A stretch of DNA of 64,000 nucleotides from Streptomyces sp. 130 (GCF_007096885.1 NZ_VJNO01000013.1:113170-177169); one strand, 5' to 3'; shown: positions 46,252 to 55,735, counted from the first letter of the stretch. Numbers and translations are program-made. The notes: generated from the letters alone by a model not told the origin.

Positions 46252-47745
46252 GTGACCGGAGAACCCAACACCCGCCTGTCGGACCTGTTCGGCCTGGCCG
46301 GCTGGTCCAAGGGCGAACTCGCGAGACTGGTGAACCGGAAGGCGGCGGCCATGGGCCACCCCCAACTGGCCACCGACACCTCGCGGGTGAGGCGCTGGAT
46401 CGACATGGGGGAATCCCCCCGCGACCCCGTGCCGAAGGTGCTGGCGGCTCTGTTCACCGAGCGGCTCGGTCGTGTCGTGACCATCGAGGACCTCGGGTTC
46501 GGCCGGCGCGGGCGTGGTGGGAAGCGGCGAGAGGCCGGGACGCAGGACAATCCCGAGCAACTCCCGTGGGCGCCCGAACGGACGGCAGCGGTCCTCACCG
46601 AATTCACGGGAATGGACCTCATGCTCAACCGACGCGGCTTGATGAGCGCGGGCGCCGCGCTCGCCGCCGGCTCCGCCATCGCCGGCCCCATGCACGACTG
46701 GCTGCACACCGACCCCGTACTGGCGGCCGACGCCCCGAGTACCGGCGGCCCGGTACACGCGGATCCGGCAGGCTTCGACCTGTACGAGGCCGCCCCCATC
46801 GGCTCCGAGGAGATCGAGGCCCTGGAGCGGTCCGTCGAGGTCTTCCGCGCCTGGGACGCCTCCCGCGGCGGCGGCCTCCAGCGCAAGGCCGTGGTGGGCC
46901 AGCTCAACGAGGTGGGCGGGATGCTCTCGTACCACCACCCCGCCCACCTCCAGAAGCGGTTGTGGGGCGTCGCCGCCAACCTCGCCGTCCTGGCGGGGTG
47001 GATGTCGCACGACGTGGGCCTCGAACCCACCGCGCAGAAGTACTTCGTCATCGCCGCGCACGCGGCCCGCGAGGGCGGCGACCGCCCGCGCGCCGGCGAG
47101 GCGCTGTCCCGGGCGGCCCGCCAGATGATCCACCTGGGCCGCCCCGACGACGCGCTGGACCTGATGAAGCTCGCGAAGTCGGGCTCGGGCGACAGCGTCC
47201 TGCCGCGCACCCAGGCGATGCTCTGCACCATCGAGGCGTGGGCGCAGGCGTCCCTGGGCCGGGGCCAGGCCATGCGGCGCACGCTGGGCCGGGCCGAGGA
47301 GCTCTTCGTCTCGGACAAGGCCGACGTGCCCGCGCCCAGCTGGATGCAGATGTTCGACGAGGCCGACATGCACGGTATGCAGGCCCTGGCCTTCCGCACG
47401 CTCGCCGAACACGACCCCTCGGCGGCGGTCATCGCTCAACGGCACGCGAAGCAGGCCCTGGAGCTGCGGGACAACGGCCGCGAGAGGTCCAAGATCTTCG
47501 ACTACATCTCGCTCGCCTCGGCGTGCTTCATCGCCGACGACCCGGAACAGGCCGACCGCTACGCCCGGCTCGCGCTGGTCACGATGGGGGAGACGTCCTC
47601 CCACCGGACCTGGGACCGGCTGCGCGAGATGTACCGGCTGACCGGGCAGTTCTCCGGCTACGCGAAGATCGAGGACCTGCGCGAGGAGATCCAGGTCGCC
47701 GTGCCGCCGAACCAGCGCAAGAAGTCGAGGAGCGCCGAGATCTGA
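46252..47745 (+). CDS. nsdA: NsdA-like transcriptional regulator of development (TPR-containing)
   Basis: A 497-residue protein closely resembling NsdA, described in S. coelicolor as a negative regulator of sporulation and antibiotic production. The N-terminal DNA-binding region (about 1-75) has TRLSDLFGLAGWSKGELARL, then VNRKAAAMGHPQLATDTSRV and RRWIDMGESPRDPVPKVLAA. A middle stretch (LNRRGLMSAGAALAAGSAIAGP) looks like a Tat-type hydrophobic segment but lies far from the N-terminus. The C-terminal 280 residues are TPR-like helices. Start is GTG 46252 with GGGGGCTT upstream. The paired inverted repeats ahead suggest autoregulation, which is inference. Confidence 0.9.
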   Translation: MTGEPNTRLSDLFGLAGWSKGELARLVNRKAAAMGHPQLATDTSRVRRWIDMGESPRDPVPKVLAALFTERLGRVVTIEDLGFGRRGRGGKRREAGTQDNPEQLPWAPERTAAVLTEFTGMDLMLNRRGLMSAGAALAAGSAIAGPMHDWLHTDPVLAADAPSTGGPVHADPAGFDLYEAAPIGSEEIEALERSVEVFRAWDASRGGGLQRKAVVGQLNEVGGMLSYHHPAHLQKRLWGVAANLAVLAGWMSHDVGLEPTAQKYFVIAAHAAREGGDRPRAGEALSRAARQMIHLGRPDDALDLMKLAKSGSGDSVLPRTQAMLCTIEAWAQASLGRGQAMRRTLGRAEELFVSDKADVPAPSWMQMFDEADMHGMQALAFRTLAEHDPSAAVIAQRHAKQALELRDNGRERSKIFDYISLASACFIADDPEQADRYARLALVTMGETSSHRTWDRLREMYRLTGQFSGYAKIEDLREEIQVAVPPNQRKKSRSAEI

Positions 47746-47799
47746 GGAGTCCCGGGACGCGATGAGCAGCGGGCCCCGCCGAGGGCGGCTGCCGCTTCC

Positions 47800-49233
47800 C
47801 TACGCCCCGACGCGGGCGATCAGCACGCACGCGTCGTCCAGCCGCTCGGTCGCGCCGAACGCCTCGACGACGATCCGTACGCACTCCTGAGCCGAACGGG
47901 CCTCGGCGAAGCGCGGGGCCAGCCCCAGCAGCGCCTCCGTGCCCGGGCGCGCACCACCGTTCCCGGCGGCGTCGTCGCGGGCCAGCCCGTCGGTGTGCAG
48001 CACCAGCACGTCGCCGGGCAGCAGGTGCGCCTCGACCTGCTCGTAGGCGGTCCCGGAGGACGCTCCGAGCAGCATCCCGTCCGGCAGGGGCAGCGGGCGT
48101 CCGGTGCCGTCGCGGAAGAGCAGCGGCGCGGGGTGGCCGGCCTGCGCCCAGTCCAGGGTGTGCGTGGCCGGGTCGAACCTGCCGCACACGGCGCTGCCCA
48201 GCGCCGGCTGAATGGAGGTCTCCAGCAACTGGTTGAGGTGCCCGAGGAGGGCGCCGGGCTCGATGCCGGCCATCGCCATGCCGCGCACCGCGCCCATCAC
48301 CACCGCCATGGCGGAGGTGGCCTGGACGCCGTGGCCGGTGAGATCGCCGACGGTGAGCATCGTCCTGCCGTCCGGCAGCTCCATGGCGTCGTACCAGCCG
48401 CCGCCGATCAGGGCGCTCGTCTCGGACGGCAGGTAGTGCGCGGCGATGTCCAGGGCGCCGGGCCCGTCGTCGCCGGGAAGCCGGAGGGAGGTCTGCCACG
48501 GCGGGAGGACGGCCGCCTCCGGCTCCGCCGCCGTCCGGCGCAGGGCGCCGGCGCCGGGCCGTGCGCGGCGCAGGGAGTCATGGCTGCGGCGCACCACCTG
48601 CTGGCTGCGCCGCAGCGCGCTGACGTCGCGCAGCACGGCCCACATGGAGGCGGTGCAGCCGTCCGTGTCGAGCACGGGCTCGCCCAGCATGTGCAGGGTC
48701 CGGACGCGTCCGTCGGTGTGCCGGATGCGGAACTCGCCGTCTATCGGCTTGCCGTCCACCAGGCAGTCCGTGACGAGCGCGGTGAGTAACGGCTGGTCCT
48801 CGGGGAGCAGCCGGGAGGGCAGGGCGTCGAGCGAGAGCCCGCCCGCCGCCGGGTCCAGGCCGAAGATCCGGAACAGTTCGTCGGACCAGCTGACCTCGTC
48901 GGTGAGCAGATTCCATTCGGCGCTGCCGACCCGGCCGATCAGGGAGCCGGCGGGCTCGCCGGCCCCGTCCGCGGGCTGTGCGGAGGGCTCGGCGGGCAGG
49001 CCGTCCCGGAGCTGTCCCAGATGTGCGCCCAGGTCGTCCAGGTGGTGCACCGCCAGCTCGCACAGCGCCCGCTGCCAGCGCGTCCGCGGATCGTCCTCGT
49101 CCACGCGCACGGCGTCGCGCCGCACCGCGTCCACATCGCCGCGCAGCCGGCGCGTGCGGTGGATCAACGCGTCGACGGCACCGCGCTCGGGCGGCTGCGG
49201 GGCGGAGCGGTCCGCGGAGAGGGGGGACGGCAT
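47800..49233 (-). CDS. PAS domain-containing PP2C (SpoIIE-type) phosphatase
   Basis: A 477-residue signalling phosphatase. The N-terminal 100 residues are helical. A PAS domain (about 105-230) has WNLLTDEVSWSDELFRIFGL and GEFRIRHTDGRVRTLHMLGE. The C-terminal PPM/SpoIIE domain (about 260-477) has LIGGGWYDAMEL, TVGDLTGHGVQATSAMAVV, VLHTDGLAR and LDDACVLIARV; these carry the acidic metal ligands. Such enzymes dephosphorylate anti-anti-sigma factors. ATG 49233 has GGAG 10 bases upstream; longer readings lack one. It converges on nsdA and lies 432 bases from the photolyase stop. Confidence 0.9.
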   Translation of the reverse strand: MPSPLSADRSAPQPPERGAVDALIHRTRRLRGDVDAVRRDAVRVDEDDPRTRWQRALCELAVHHLDDLGAHLGQLRDGLPAEPSAQPADGAGEPAGSLIGRVGSAEWNLLTDEVSWSDELFRIFGLDPAAGGLSLDALPSRLLPEDQPLLTALVTDCLVDGKPIDGEFRIRHTDGRVRTLHMLGEPVLDTDGCTASMWAVLRDVSALRRSQQVVRRSHDSLRRARPGAGALRRTAAEPEAAVLPPWQTSLRLPGDDGPGALDIAAHYLPSETSALIGGGWYDAMELPDGRTMLTVGDLTGHGVQATSAMAVVMGAVRGMAMAGIEPGALLGHLNQLLETSIQPALGSAVCGRFDPATHTLDWAQAGHPAPLLFRDGTGRPLPLPDGMLLGASSGTAYEQVEAHLLPGDVLVLHTDGLARDDAAGNGGARPGTEALLGLAPRFAEARSAQECVRIVVEAFGATERLDDACVLIARVGA

Positions 49234-49665
49234 GTCGTACTCCGATACAGGGCGGCACAACCAGTGACGAAGGGTGGACCGCATACGACTTTCGCACAGC
49301 CGGAAGAGGCCCGTAAGTGGTTTGGCAACACTCGATGCGTTCTTGCACGCGGCATATGCCAGCGGCTGACTGTAGCCCATTCTCTTTCGAACAGCCTTGC
49401 TGTTGGCGGTGGTTGGTGCAAGTTGCGGTGTGGGGCGCCTCGTGGAGCCGCCTGTCCGGCCCGTCTTCCGGTGTCCGTGCCCTGGATCACAGTCCGGGGC
49501 GGGGATTGCCGGGAACAGGCGGCGATGGTTTATCGTTCACCTATATGTGGACGACGCCCTGAGCGCCCACATTCGAGCCGCCCCGGCTGGATTCCCCCGA
49601 TCCGGCCGGGGCGTTCCCCTTCCCGGACCGGCCGCCGCCCGCCGCCGCACCGCGCGCCGGCGCCC
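49234..49665. other. 432-base intergenic region between photolyase and PP2C genes
   Basis: The region must hold the PP2C promoter and the photolyase terminator (hairpin at 49580-49612). A + strand TTGCCG (49506) with TATCGT (49531) could be a promoter for a short RNA that would end at the hairpin, but the 19-base spacing is long. No coding sequence is supported. Confidence 0.5.
49580..49612. terminator. interrupted hairpin GCCCCGGC-T-GGAT ... ATCC-G-GCCGGGGC
   Basis: The stem has 12 pairs plus a T-G wobble, and a 7-base loop, with no T run on either side. It lies 54 bases downstream of the photolyase stop on the minus strand. Confidence 0.65.
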
Positions 49666-51039
49666 TCACTCCAGCCCGCGCGCCTGCCGGAACCGGGCCA
49701 GGCCCTCGGCCAGTTCCACCACGGGCTCCGGATAGTCCAGCCGCTCCCGCTCCTCGTCCGGCAGCTTCCACGGCTCGTGCACGGCCGCCCCGGACAGCGC
49801 CGACAGCTCCGGCACCCAGCGCCGGACGTACTCCCCGTCCGGGTCGAGCCGCTTGCCCTGTACGACGGGGTTGAGCACCCGGTTGGGGCGGCTGTCGGTG
49901 CCGGTGCCGGCCATCCACTGCCAGTTCATCTGGTTGTTGGGGATGTCGCCGTCCACCAGCAGATCCAGGAAGTGGCGGGCCCCGACGCGCCAGTCCACGT
50001 ACAGCGTCTTGGTCAGGAAGGAGGCGGTGAGCAGCCGGCCCCGGTTGTGCATCCAGCCCTCGTGGCGGAGCTGGCGCATCGCGGCGTCGACCATCGGATA
50101 GCCGGTGCGCCCCCGCCGCCACGCCTCGACCTCGTCGGCGGCGTCCGCCTCGGACCGCCAGCGGTCGTGCTTGTCACGGTAGTTCCGGTGCGACGAGGCG
50201 GGCCGGGCCGCGAGGACCTGGTGGTGGAACTCCCGCCAGCACAGCTGCCGTACGAACGCCTCGGCCCCCGCGCCGCCCGCGTCCCGGCACCGGCGCACCA
50301 GCTCGACGGGGGACAGGGTGCCGAAGTGCAGATGCGGCGAGAGCCGCGAGGTGCCGTCGGCCGCCAGGTCGTCGTGCCGGTCCTCGTACGCGGCGAGCCC
50401 GCGCCGCCGCCAGGCCGCGAACGCCCTGCGCCCCGCCTGCTCGCCGCCCTCCGCGAGCCCTTCCGACACGCCCTCGACGTCGCCGCGGGCCGGCACCTTC
50501 TCGGAGCGCGGCCCCCCGGGCACCCGGACCGTCCGCGGCGCACCGAACACATCGCGCAGCCGCTCCTGCGACCAGCGCCTGAAATATGGGGTGAACACGG
50601 CGAAGTGGTCCGACGAGGCGGGCGTCACCGCGCCGGGCGCCACCGCGGTGACCACCCCGTCGTGGACCCGCAGCCGGCGTCCGTCCGCCTCCAGCGCCTC
50701 CCGCAGCCGTTCCTCACGGCTGCGGGCGTACGCGCTGACGCCCGCGGCCACGTGCACCTCGCCGGCGCCGGTCTCCGAGGCGACCGCGCCCACCTCCTCG
50801 GCCACGTCCCCGGACCGGATGACCAGCCGGCCGCCCCGGTCACGCAGTCCGGCGTCCAGATCGCGCAGACAGTCCGCGAGGAACGCGCGCCGGTTCGGGG
50901 CGTCGAAACCCGCCGCCCCGATCGCGCTGTCCCGGACGAACAGAGGCACGATCTCGTCGGCCGACGCGAGCGCCGCGCGCAGCGGCGGATGGTCGTGCAG
51001 CCGGAGGTCGGCGGTGAACAGGACGACCGCAACGGTCAT
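49666..51039 (-). CDS. phr: deoxyribodipyrimidine photolyase (class I CPD photolyase/cryptochrome family)
   Basis: A 457-residue flavoenzyme that splits cyclobutane pyrimidine dimers using light. The N-terminal antenna domain starts VAVVLFTADLRLHDHPPLRA. The FAD domain has GTSRLSPHLHFGTLSPVEL, LCWREFHHQVLAARP, GYPMVDAAMRQLRHEGWMHN and NRGRLLTASFLTK. NNQMNWQWMAGTGTDSRPNR with the catalytic Trp-rich face follows. Length and motifs are normal. TGGAGTTGCGCC precedes the ATG. It lies 66 bases after the SDR gene on the same strand, a pairing seen in other Streptomyces, so they are probably co-expressed. Confidence 0.95.
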   Translation of the reverse strand: MTVAVVLFTADLRLHDHPPLRAALASADEIVPLFVRDSAIGAAGFDAPNRRAFLADCLRDLDAGLRDRGGRLVIRSGDVAEEVGAVASETGAGEVHVAAGVSAYARSREERLREALEADGRRLRVHDGVVTAVAPGAVTPASSDHFAVFTPYFRRWSQERLRDVFGAPRTVRVPGGPRSEKVPARGDVEGVSEGLAEGGEQAGRRAFAAWRRRGLAAYEDRHDDLAADGTSRLSPHLHFGTLSPVELVRRCRDAGGAGAEAFVRQLCWREFHHQVLAARPASSHRNYRDKHDRWRSEADAADEVEAWRRGRTGYPMVDAAMRQLRHEGWMHNRGRLLTASFLTKTLYVDWRVGARHFLDLLVDGDIPNNQMNWQWMAGTGTDSRPNRVLNPVVQGKRLDPDGEYVRRWVPELSALSGAAVHEPWKLPDEERERLDYPEPVVELAEGLARFRQARGLE

Positions 51040-51105
51040 GGCGCAACTCCAGAAGGGGCGGGGACAGCCATGCTGCCGTCACCCCGCCGCCCCGGGACGC
51101 ACCGC

Positions 51106-52635
51106 TCAGGGCGACACCGCCGGTACCGCCCGTCCGGGTGACGTCCGGTGCTCCGCCGCCCGCGCGATGTTGCGCGCCATCCCGCCGAACACCACGGCGT
51201 GGAACGGCGAGACACTCCACCAGTACGCGTGCCCGAGCAGCCCGCGCGGATGGAACAGCGCCCGCTGCCGGTAGCGCGACCGGCCCTCCCCGTCCCGCTC
51301 GACGTACATCTCCAGCCAGGCCGGGCCCGGCAGCCGCATCTCCGCACGCAGCCGCAGCAGGTGTCCCGGTTCGATCTCCTCGACCCGCCAGAAGTCCAGC
51401 GAGTCGCCCACCCGCAGCCGGTCCGTGTCACGCCGTCCGCGCCGCAGGCCGACCCCGCCCACCAGCCGGTCCAGCCAGCCGCGCACCGCCCAGGCCAGCG
51501 GGAACGAGTACCAGCCGTGCTCCCCGCCGATGCCCTCCACCACCCGCCACAGGGCCTCGGGCGACGCGTTCACCTCGCGCTCCCGCTCGTCCGTGTACAG
51601 GCTGCCGCCCGCCCAGTCCGGGTCCGTGGGCAGCGGGTCGCTGGGCACGCCCGGCACCGAGGCGGACGACCAGCGGGTGGTGACCCGGGCCTCCCGGACG
51701 CGTTGCAGGGCCAGGCGCAGCGCCGTGTCGAAGGCGAACGGCTGCCCCGCGCCGTCGGGGACGTACCCCGCGATGTCGTGCTCCCGGCACACCACCTCGT
51801 ACCGCAGGGACTCGGCGAGCGGCCGGGCGATCGCCGCGGGCACGGGCGTGATGAGACCGACCCAGTGGCTGGAGAGGCCCGGGGACAGCATCGGCACGGG
51901 CAGGATCAGCCGGTGCGGCAGCTCCGCCACCTCCGCGTAGCGCTGCATCATGTCCCGGTACGTGAGGACGTCGGGCCCGCCGATGTCGAACGCGCGGTTC
52001 ACGTCCCGGGGCATGCGGGCACTGCCCACCAGATAGCGCAGCACGTCGCGGACGGCGATCGGCTGGATGCGCGTCGACACCCAGCTCGGCGTCACCATCA
52101 CCGGCAGCCGCTCCGTGAGATAGCGCAGCATCTCGAACGACGCGGAGCCCGATCCGATGATGACGGCCGCCCGCAGCGCGGTCGTCGGCACGCCGGACTC
52201 CAGCAGGATGCGCCCCACCTCGGCCCGGGAGCGCAGATGCGGCGACAGCTCCCGCTCGGGTACGTCTTCGGGGGTGAGGCCGCCGAGATAGACGATGCGG
52301 CCGACACCGGCGGCCCGCGCCCGCTCGGCGAAGGCCGCGGCGGCCCGCCGGTCGGTCTCCTCGAAACCGGCCCCGGTCGTCAGCGCGTGCACCAGGTAGT
52401 ACGCCACGTCGATGCCGTCCATCGCCGGGGCGAGCGAAGCCGCGTCCGTGACATCGCCCCGTACGGTCTCCACCTCGCCGGCCCATGGGTGGTCGCGCAG
52501 CTTCTCCGGGGTGCGGGCCAGGCACCGCACCCGGTGCCCGGCCGCCAGCAGCTCCGGGACCAGGCGGCCGCCGATGTAGCCGCTGGCACCGGTGACCAGG
52601 CAGTTCAGGGGTGCCCCGGGGTGGCCGTTCGTCAT
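51106..52635 (-). CDS. SDR family oxidoreductase with C-terminal DUF2867 domain
   Basis: A 509-residue protein. The N-terminal atypical short-chain dehydrogenase domain (about 1-330) has the NAD(P)-binding LVTGASGYIGGRLVPELLAA and GDVTDAASLAPAMDGIDVAY. RIVYLGGLTPEDV and ALRAAVIIGSGSASFEML follow; it lacks the classical Tyr-x-x-x-Lys. The C-terminal DUF2867 (about 345-509, SRPBCC-like) has GWYSFPLAWAVRGWLDRLVG and LFHPRGLLGHAYWWSV. The function is unknown. GGAGGTCTC precedes ATG 52635. It is the first gene of a likely two-gene operon with the photolyase, which hints at a light- or DNA-damage-linked role. Confidence 0.88.
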   Translation of the reverse strand: MTNGHPGAPLNCLVTGASGYIGGRLVPELLAAGHRVRCLARTPEKLRDHPWAGEVETVRGDVTDAASLAPAMDGIDVAYYLVHALTTGAGFEETDRRAAAAFAERARAAGVGRIVYLGGLTPEDVPERELSPHLRSRAEVGRILLESGVPTTALRAAVIIGSGSASFEMLRYLTERLPVMVTPSWVSTRIQPIAVRDVLRYLVGSARMPRDVNRAFDIGGPDVLTYRDMMQRYAEVAELPHRLILPVPMLSPGLSSHWVGLITPVPAAIARPLAESLRYEVVCREHDIAGYVPDGAGQPFAFDTALRLALQRVREARVTTRWSSASVPGVPSDPLPTDPDWAGGSLYTDEREREVNASPEALWRVVEGIGGEHGWYSFPLAWAVRGWLDRLVGGVGLRRGRRDTDRLRVGDSLDFWRVEEIEPGHLLRLRAEMRLPGPAWLEMYVERDGEGRSRYRQRALFHPRGLLGHAYWWSVSPFHAVVFGGMARNIARAAEHRTSPGRAVPAVSP

Positions 52636-52767
52636 GAGACCTCCGCATCGGTCCGAACGCACCGGACCGCGCACGATCGGCCCGTCGCGACCAGTCTGAC
52701 GCCGGGGCGCATGCCCCGCACGGCAGGCAGGGGGTGTGGTCCGGCGCTCGCGGGGCATCCGTCGCCC

Positions 52768-53340
52768 ATGGACGCAGCGGCGGCAGGACCCCAGCGCGAC
52801 CCGTCCCGGCGGAAGGGATGGGGGCGGCTCCTGCTGCGCGTCTCCATCCTGGTACTGGCCTTCGTGGCCATGGTCGGATTCTCGGTGGTGCTGGCGAAGG
52901 TGACGCTCACCCCGTCGCCCGCCTCCGCGGAACTCGTGAAGTCGAACCTGCATCCGGGCCGCTCGCTGCGGCAGTACGCCGAGGACTACACGTTCCTCGC
53001 GGCGTGCAAGCAGGCCGGGGGCAATCTGGTGCTCGGCATGCCCTTCGGCGTGCTGCTGCCCGTCCTCGTCCCGCGACGGCTCCGGATGCTCCGCATGTTC
53101 CTGCTGACCGTGGCGGTCATCGTCCTCGTGGAACTGGTGCAGGGAGCGGTCGTACAGGGCCGCGCCTTCGACGTGGACGACGTCATCCTCAACACGGCGG
53201 GAGCCCTCCTGGCCTACCTGCTGGTGGGGCGGCGCCTGAGCCACCGTTACCACGTGCTCGCCGAGAAGCCGCCGGCCGCGCCAGGCACGGACCCGCAGCC
53301 CCGCACGAAGGCCGCGCGCGGCCGGCTCCGCAAGCGCTGA
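52768..53340 (+). CDS. VanZ-like family membrane protein
   Basis: A 190-residue membrane protein. Hydrophobic segments are at about 22-44 (LLLRVSILVLAFVAMVGFSVV), 84-100 (GNLVLGMPFGVLLPVLV), 110-130 (LLTVAVIVLVELVQGAVVQG) and 138-155 (VILNTAGALLAYLLVG). The pattern GN-L-x-PFG...ELxQ...DVDDVILNTAGALLAY is the VanZ signature. VanZ proteins are associated with low-level teicoplanin resistance, but most homologues are of unknown role. The start ATG 52768 has no clear Shine-Dalgarno sequence. It is divergent from the SDR gene. Confidence 0.85.
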   Translation: MDAAAAGPQRDPSRRKGWGRLLLRVSILVLAFVAMVGFSVVLAKVTLTPSPASAELVKSNLHPGRSLRQYAEDYTFLAACKQAGGNLVLGMPFGVLLPVLVPRRLRMLRMFLLTVAVIVLVELVQGAVVQGRAFDVDDVILNTAGALLAYLLVGRRLSHRYHVLAEKPPAAPGTDPQPRTKAARGRLRKR

Positions 53341-53362
53341 CCTGCGGCGGTACGGCTACCCG

Positions 53363-53379
53363 ATCGGCCCGTGGCCGAT
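53363..53379 (+). terminator. short hairpin ATCGGCC-cgt-GGCCGAT
   Basis: A perfect 7 bp stem 23 bases after the VanZ gene, possibly its terminator or an operator for the DUF4389 gene that follows. Confidence 0.4.
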
Positions 53380-53492
53380 TGCGGGCGGTATCCGGGCGGC
53401 CGACGGTGGAAGGCCACCGGGAGTGCCGCGCACCGGCTCCCGGGGTCCAGGATCGCGGGCCCGGCGCGCGGTCACCGCCGAAGAGGAGCGAC

Positions 53493-54269
53493 ATGACCGA
53501 CGCCCAGTGGAGCCCGGGGCCGCGCGCCGGGGACGAGTTCCGGCCCGTGCTGGACGTCGTGGCACCCGTCCGCCGGCGGCGGCTCACCGTGTTCCTCCGG
53601 CTGCTCCTGCTCATCCCGCACTTCGTCGTGCTGTTCTTCCTGGAGATCGGGGCCTTCTTCACCGTCGTGTTCGGCTGGTTCGCCGCCCTGGCGCTCGGCC
53701 GGCTGCCCGGTCCCGTCTACCGCTACCTCGCCCACGTCCTGGCCTACCGGACACGGGTCGGCGCGAGCGCCATGCTCCTCGTGGACCGCTACCCGCCCTT
53801 CAGCCTGTCCCAGCCGCCGGACTACCCGGTCCGCATCGAGGTCCGCCCGACGCGGCTGAACCGGCTCGCCGTCTTCTTCCGTCTGATCCTGGTCATCCCC
53901 GCCGCCATCGTGCAGGGCCTGGCCACATCGGGCTGGTCCGTCCTGGCCGTGCTGTGGTGGCTCATCACGCTGGTCCTGGGACGCGTGCCCGGTCCGCTGT
54001 TCGAGGCGACGGCGGCCACCCTGCGCTACGAGATGCGGGTCTCCGCCTACTTCTCCCTGCTCAGCCCGGCCTACCCCAAGGGGCTCTTCGGCGACGACGG
54101 CCTCTCCGTGACGCGGGGGCAGCCGCGCTCCGCCACCCGGCCGCTGGTCATGAGCGGTGCGGGCAAGGCGCTGGTGGTCCTCTTCCTGGTCCTCGGGCTC
54201 GTCGGCGGTGCCACGACCCCCGTGGCCCGCTCCCTCCCGGACGGCGACGCCGCCGGCACGCGGGCGTAA
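53493..54269 (+). CDS. DUF4389 domain-containing membrane protein
   Basis: A 258-residue integral membrane protein with two copies of the DUF4389 unit. Each copy has a basic RLTVFFR-type entry followed by paired membrane helices: RLLLLIPHFVVLFFLEIGAF and RLILVIPAAIVQGLATSGWS, each ending in LGRLPGPVYRYLAHVLAYRT or LGRVPGPLFEATAATLRYEM. A last helix (GKALVVLFLVLGLVGGAT) is near the C-terminus. DUF4389 proteins are common in actinobacteria and unassigned. GAGGAGCGAC precedes ATG 53493. It is followed 41 bases later by a DinB gene. Confidence 0.88.
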   Translation: MTDAQWSPGPRAGDEFRPVLDVVAPVRRRRLTVFLRLLLLIPHFVVLFFLEIGAFFTVVFGWFAALALGRLPGPVYRYLAHVLAYRTRVGASAMLLVDRYPPFSLSQPPDYPVRIEVRPTRLNRLAVFFRLILVIPAAIVQGLATSGWSVLAVLWWLITLVLGRVPGPLFEATAATLRYEMRVSAYFSLLSPAYPKGLFGDDGLSVTRGQPRSATRPLVMSGAGKALVVLFLVLGLVGGATTPVARSLPDGDAAGTRA

Positions 54270-54310
54270 AACGGCTCGCGGGAAGGGCTGTTCGGGTGCA
54301 TGATCGCCCG

Positions 54311-54826
54311 ATGACCTGGACCGCACCCGCAGTTGCCCGTACGCCCGGCTCGCTCGTCGCCGCCGAACGGGAGATGCTGACCGGCTATCTCGGCTGGTTC
54401 CGCTCGACGCTCCTCCAGAAGTGCGCCGGACTCACCGGTGAACAGCTCGCCGAACGGACGGTGCCGCCCTCGAACCTGTCCCTGCTGGGGCTCGTACGCC
54501 ACATGGCCAAGGTCGAACGCACCTGGTTCCGGCAGCGGTTCGCCGGGCAGGACCTGGAGCCGATGTACGACCCGGGCAAGGGCAAGGACGCCGACTTCGA
54601 GGACCTGGACCCCGCCACGGCGGCCGAGGACCACGCCCGGCTGGTCGAGGAGTGCCGGCTCGCGGACGAGATCGTCGCCGGCGCCTCGCTGGACGACACC
54701 TTCACCCACAACGGGGAGGTGTACTCACTGCGCCTGGTCCACGTCCACATGATCGGGGAGTACGCGCGCCACATCGGCCACGCCGATCTGGTGCGCGAGC
54801 GACTGGACGGGGTCACCGGGGACTGA
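54311..54826 (+). CDS. DinB family (DUF664) metalloenzyme-like protein
   Basis: A 171-residue four-helix-bundle protein of the DinB/DUF664 group. The three metal-ligand histidines appear in LLGLVRHMAKVERTWF and HVHMIGEYARHIGHADLVRE. Actinobacterial members include mycothiol-dependent transferases, so a thiol-transferase or detoxification role is possible. CATGAT lies six bases before ATG 54311 and the nearest purine-rich stretch is 23 bases away, so the mRNA may be leaderless. No further motif indicates a substrate. Confidence 0.85.
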   Translation: MTWTAPAVARTPGSLVAAEREMLTGYLGWFRSTLLQKCAGLTGEQLAERTVPPSNLSLLGLVRHMAKVERTWFRQRFAGQDLEPMYDPGKGKDADFEDLDPATAAEDHARLVEECRLADEIVAGASLDDTFTHNGEVYSLRLVHVHMIGEYARHIGHADLVRERLDGVTGD

Positions 54827-54896
54827 GGGGCGTGTGCGGCCGGCCCCGGGGCGGTCTGGGCCGCGTGAACCCGGCGGGCGGGGTCATACGGACCGT

Positions 54897-55619
54897 ATGA
54901 CCTCCACCGACCCGGCGACAGAACCGTCCACGAAGCCCGGCCCGGCCGACGACGGCCGGCGCCGCCGTCACCGCCGCCGCTGGGGACGCGCCGCCGCCCT
55001 GTGCGCGGTCGCGCTCGCCCTGCTGCTCCTCGGCACCCGCATCAGCCTGCTGCCCGGCCTGGGAGACGTCTTCGGCGAGGAGACCCACGACCGCTCGGGC
55101 CCCGCGGTGCTCAAGTCGATCCAGGACATGAGCAGGTACGAGGCCGCGGCCGGCGACTTCCAGGTCGTGGTCGACCTGGAGAAGGACACCAAGTACGTCC
55201 CCGACGTGATCCGGGGCAGCCGCACGCTGTACGTCGGCGCCGGCACCGTCTCCGCGTACGTCGACCTCGGACGGGTGACGAGCGGGGGAGTGGTCGTCGA
55301 CGACGACCGCACCACCGCCGAACTCCGGCTCCCGCACGCGGTCCTCGGCAAGCCGGCGCTCGATCCCGACCGCTCCTACGCGGTCTCCAAGCAGCGCGGC
55401 CTCCTCGACCGGCTCGGCGACTTCTTCTCCGACAACCCCGGCAGCGAACAGGCCGTCAACAAGCTGGCCGCGCGCCACATCGGTGACGCGGCCGAGGAGA
55501 GCGGTCTGGCGCGGCGCGCCGAGAGGAACACCACCGCGATGCTCAAGGGCCTGCTCGGGTCCCTGGGCTTCGAGAAGGTGACGGTCCGCTACGGCACCCG
55601 GGCCGCCGGCCCCTCCTGA
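54897..55619 (+). CDS. DUF4230 domain-containing membrane-anchored protein
   Basis: A 240-residue protein. After a 30-residue hydrophilic, Arg-rich N-terminus comes one transmembrane helix ([20 protein letters not shown]); the rest is extracytoplasmic. It holds the DUF4230 domain: [36 protein letters not shown] and [18 protein letters not shown]. The function of this family is unknown. The ATG at 54897 lacks a clear ribosome site. The gene is tandem with, but probably separate from, the DinB gene. Confidence 0.88.
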   Translation: MTSTDPATEPSTKPGPADDGRRRRHRRRWGRAAALCAVALALLLLGTRISLLPGLGDVFGEETHDRSGPAVLKSIQDMSRYEAAAGDFQVVVDLEKDTKYVPDVIRGSRTLYVGAGTVSAYVDLGRVTSGGVVVDDDRTTAELRLPHAVLGKPALDPDRSYAVSKQRGLLDRLGDFFSDNPGSEQAVNKLAARHIGDAAEESGLARRAERNTTAMLKGLLGSLGFEKVTVRYGTRAAGPS

Positions 55620-55735
55620 CCGCGACACGACGGCCGGGGCGGATTAGCCCGGCGGCGGAAGTCGTTGAAGCCATGATGAGATGCCGCGGCCGGCGAGGCG
55701 CCGCGGCCGGACAGACCGACGACGGGAAAGAACGC

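Noticed and set aside
51148..52767. Upstream extension of the VanZ gene across the SDR gene on the other strand
   Set aside because: The frame stays open only because of GC bias; the SDR gene on the minus strand is clearly coding.
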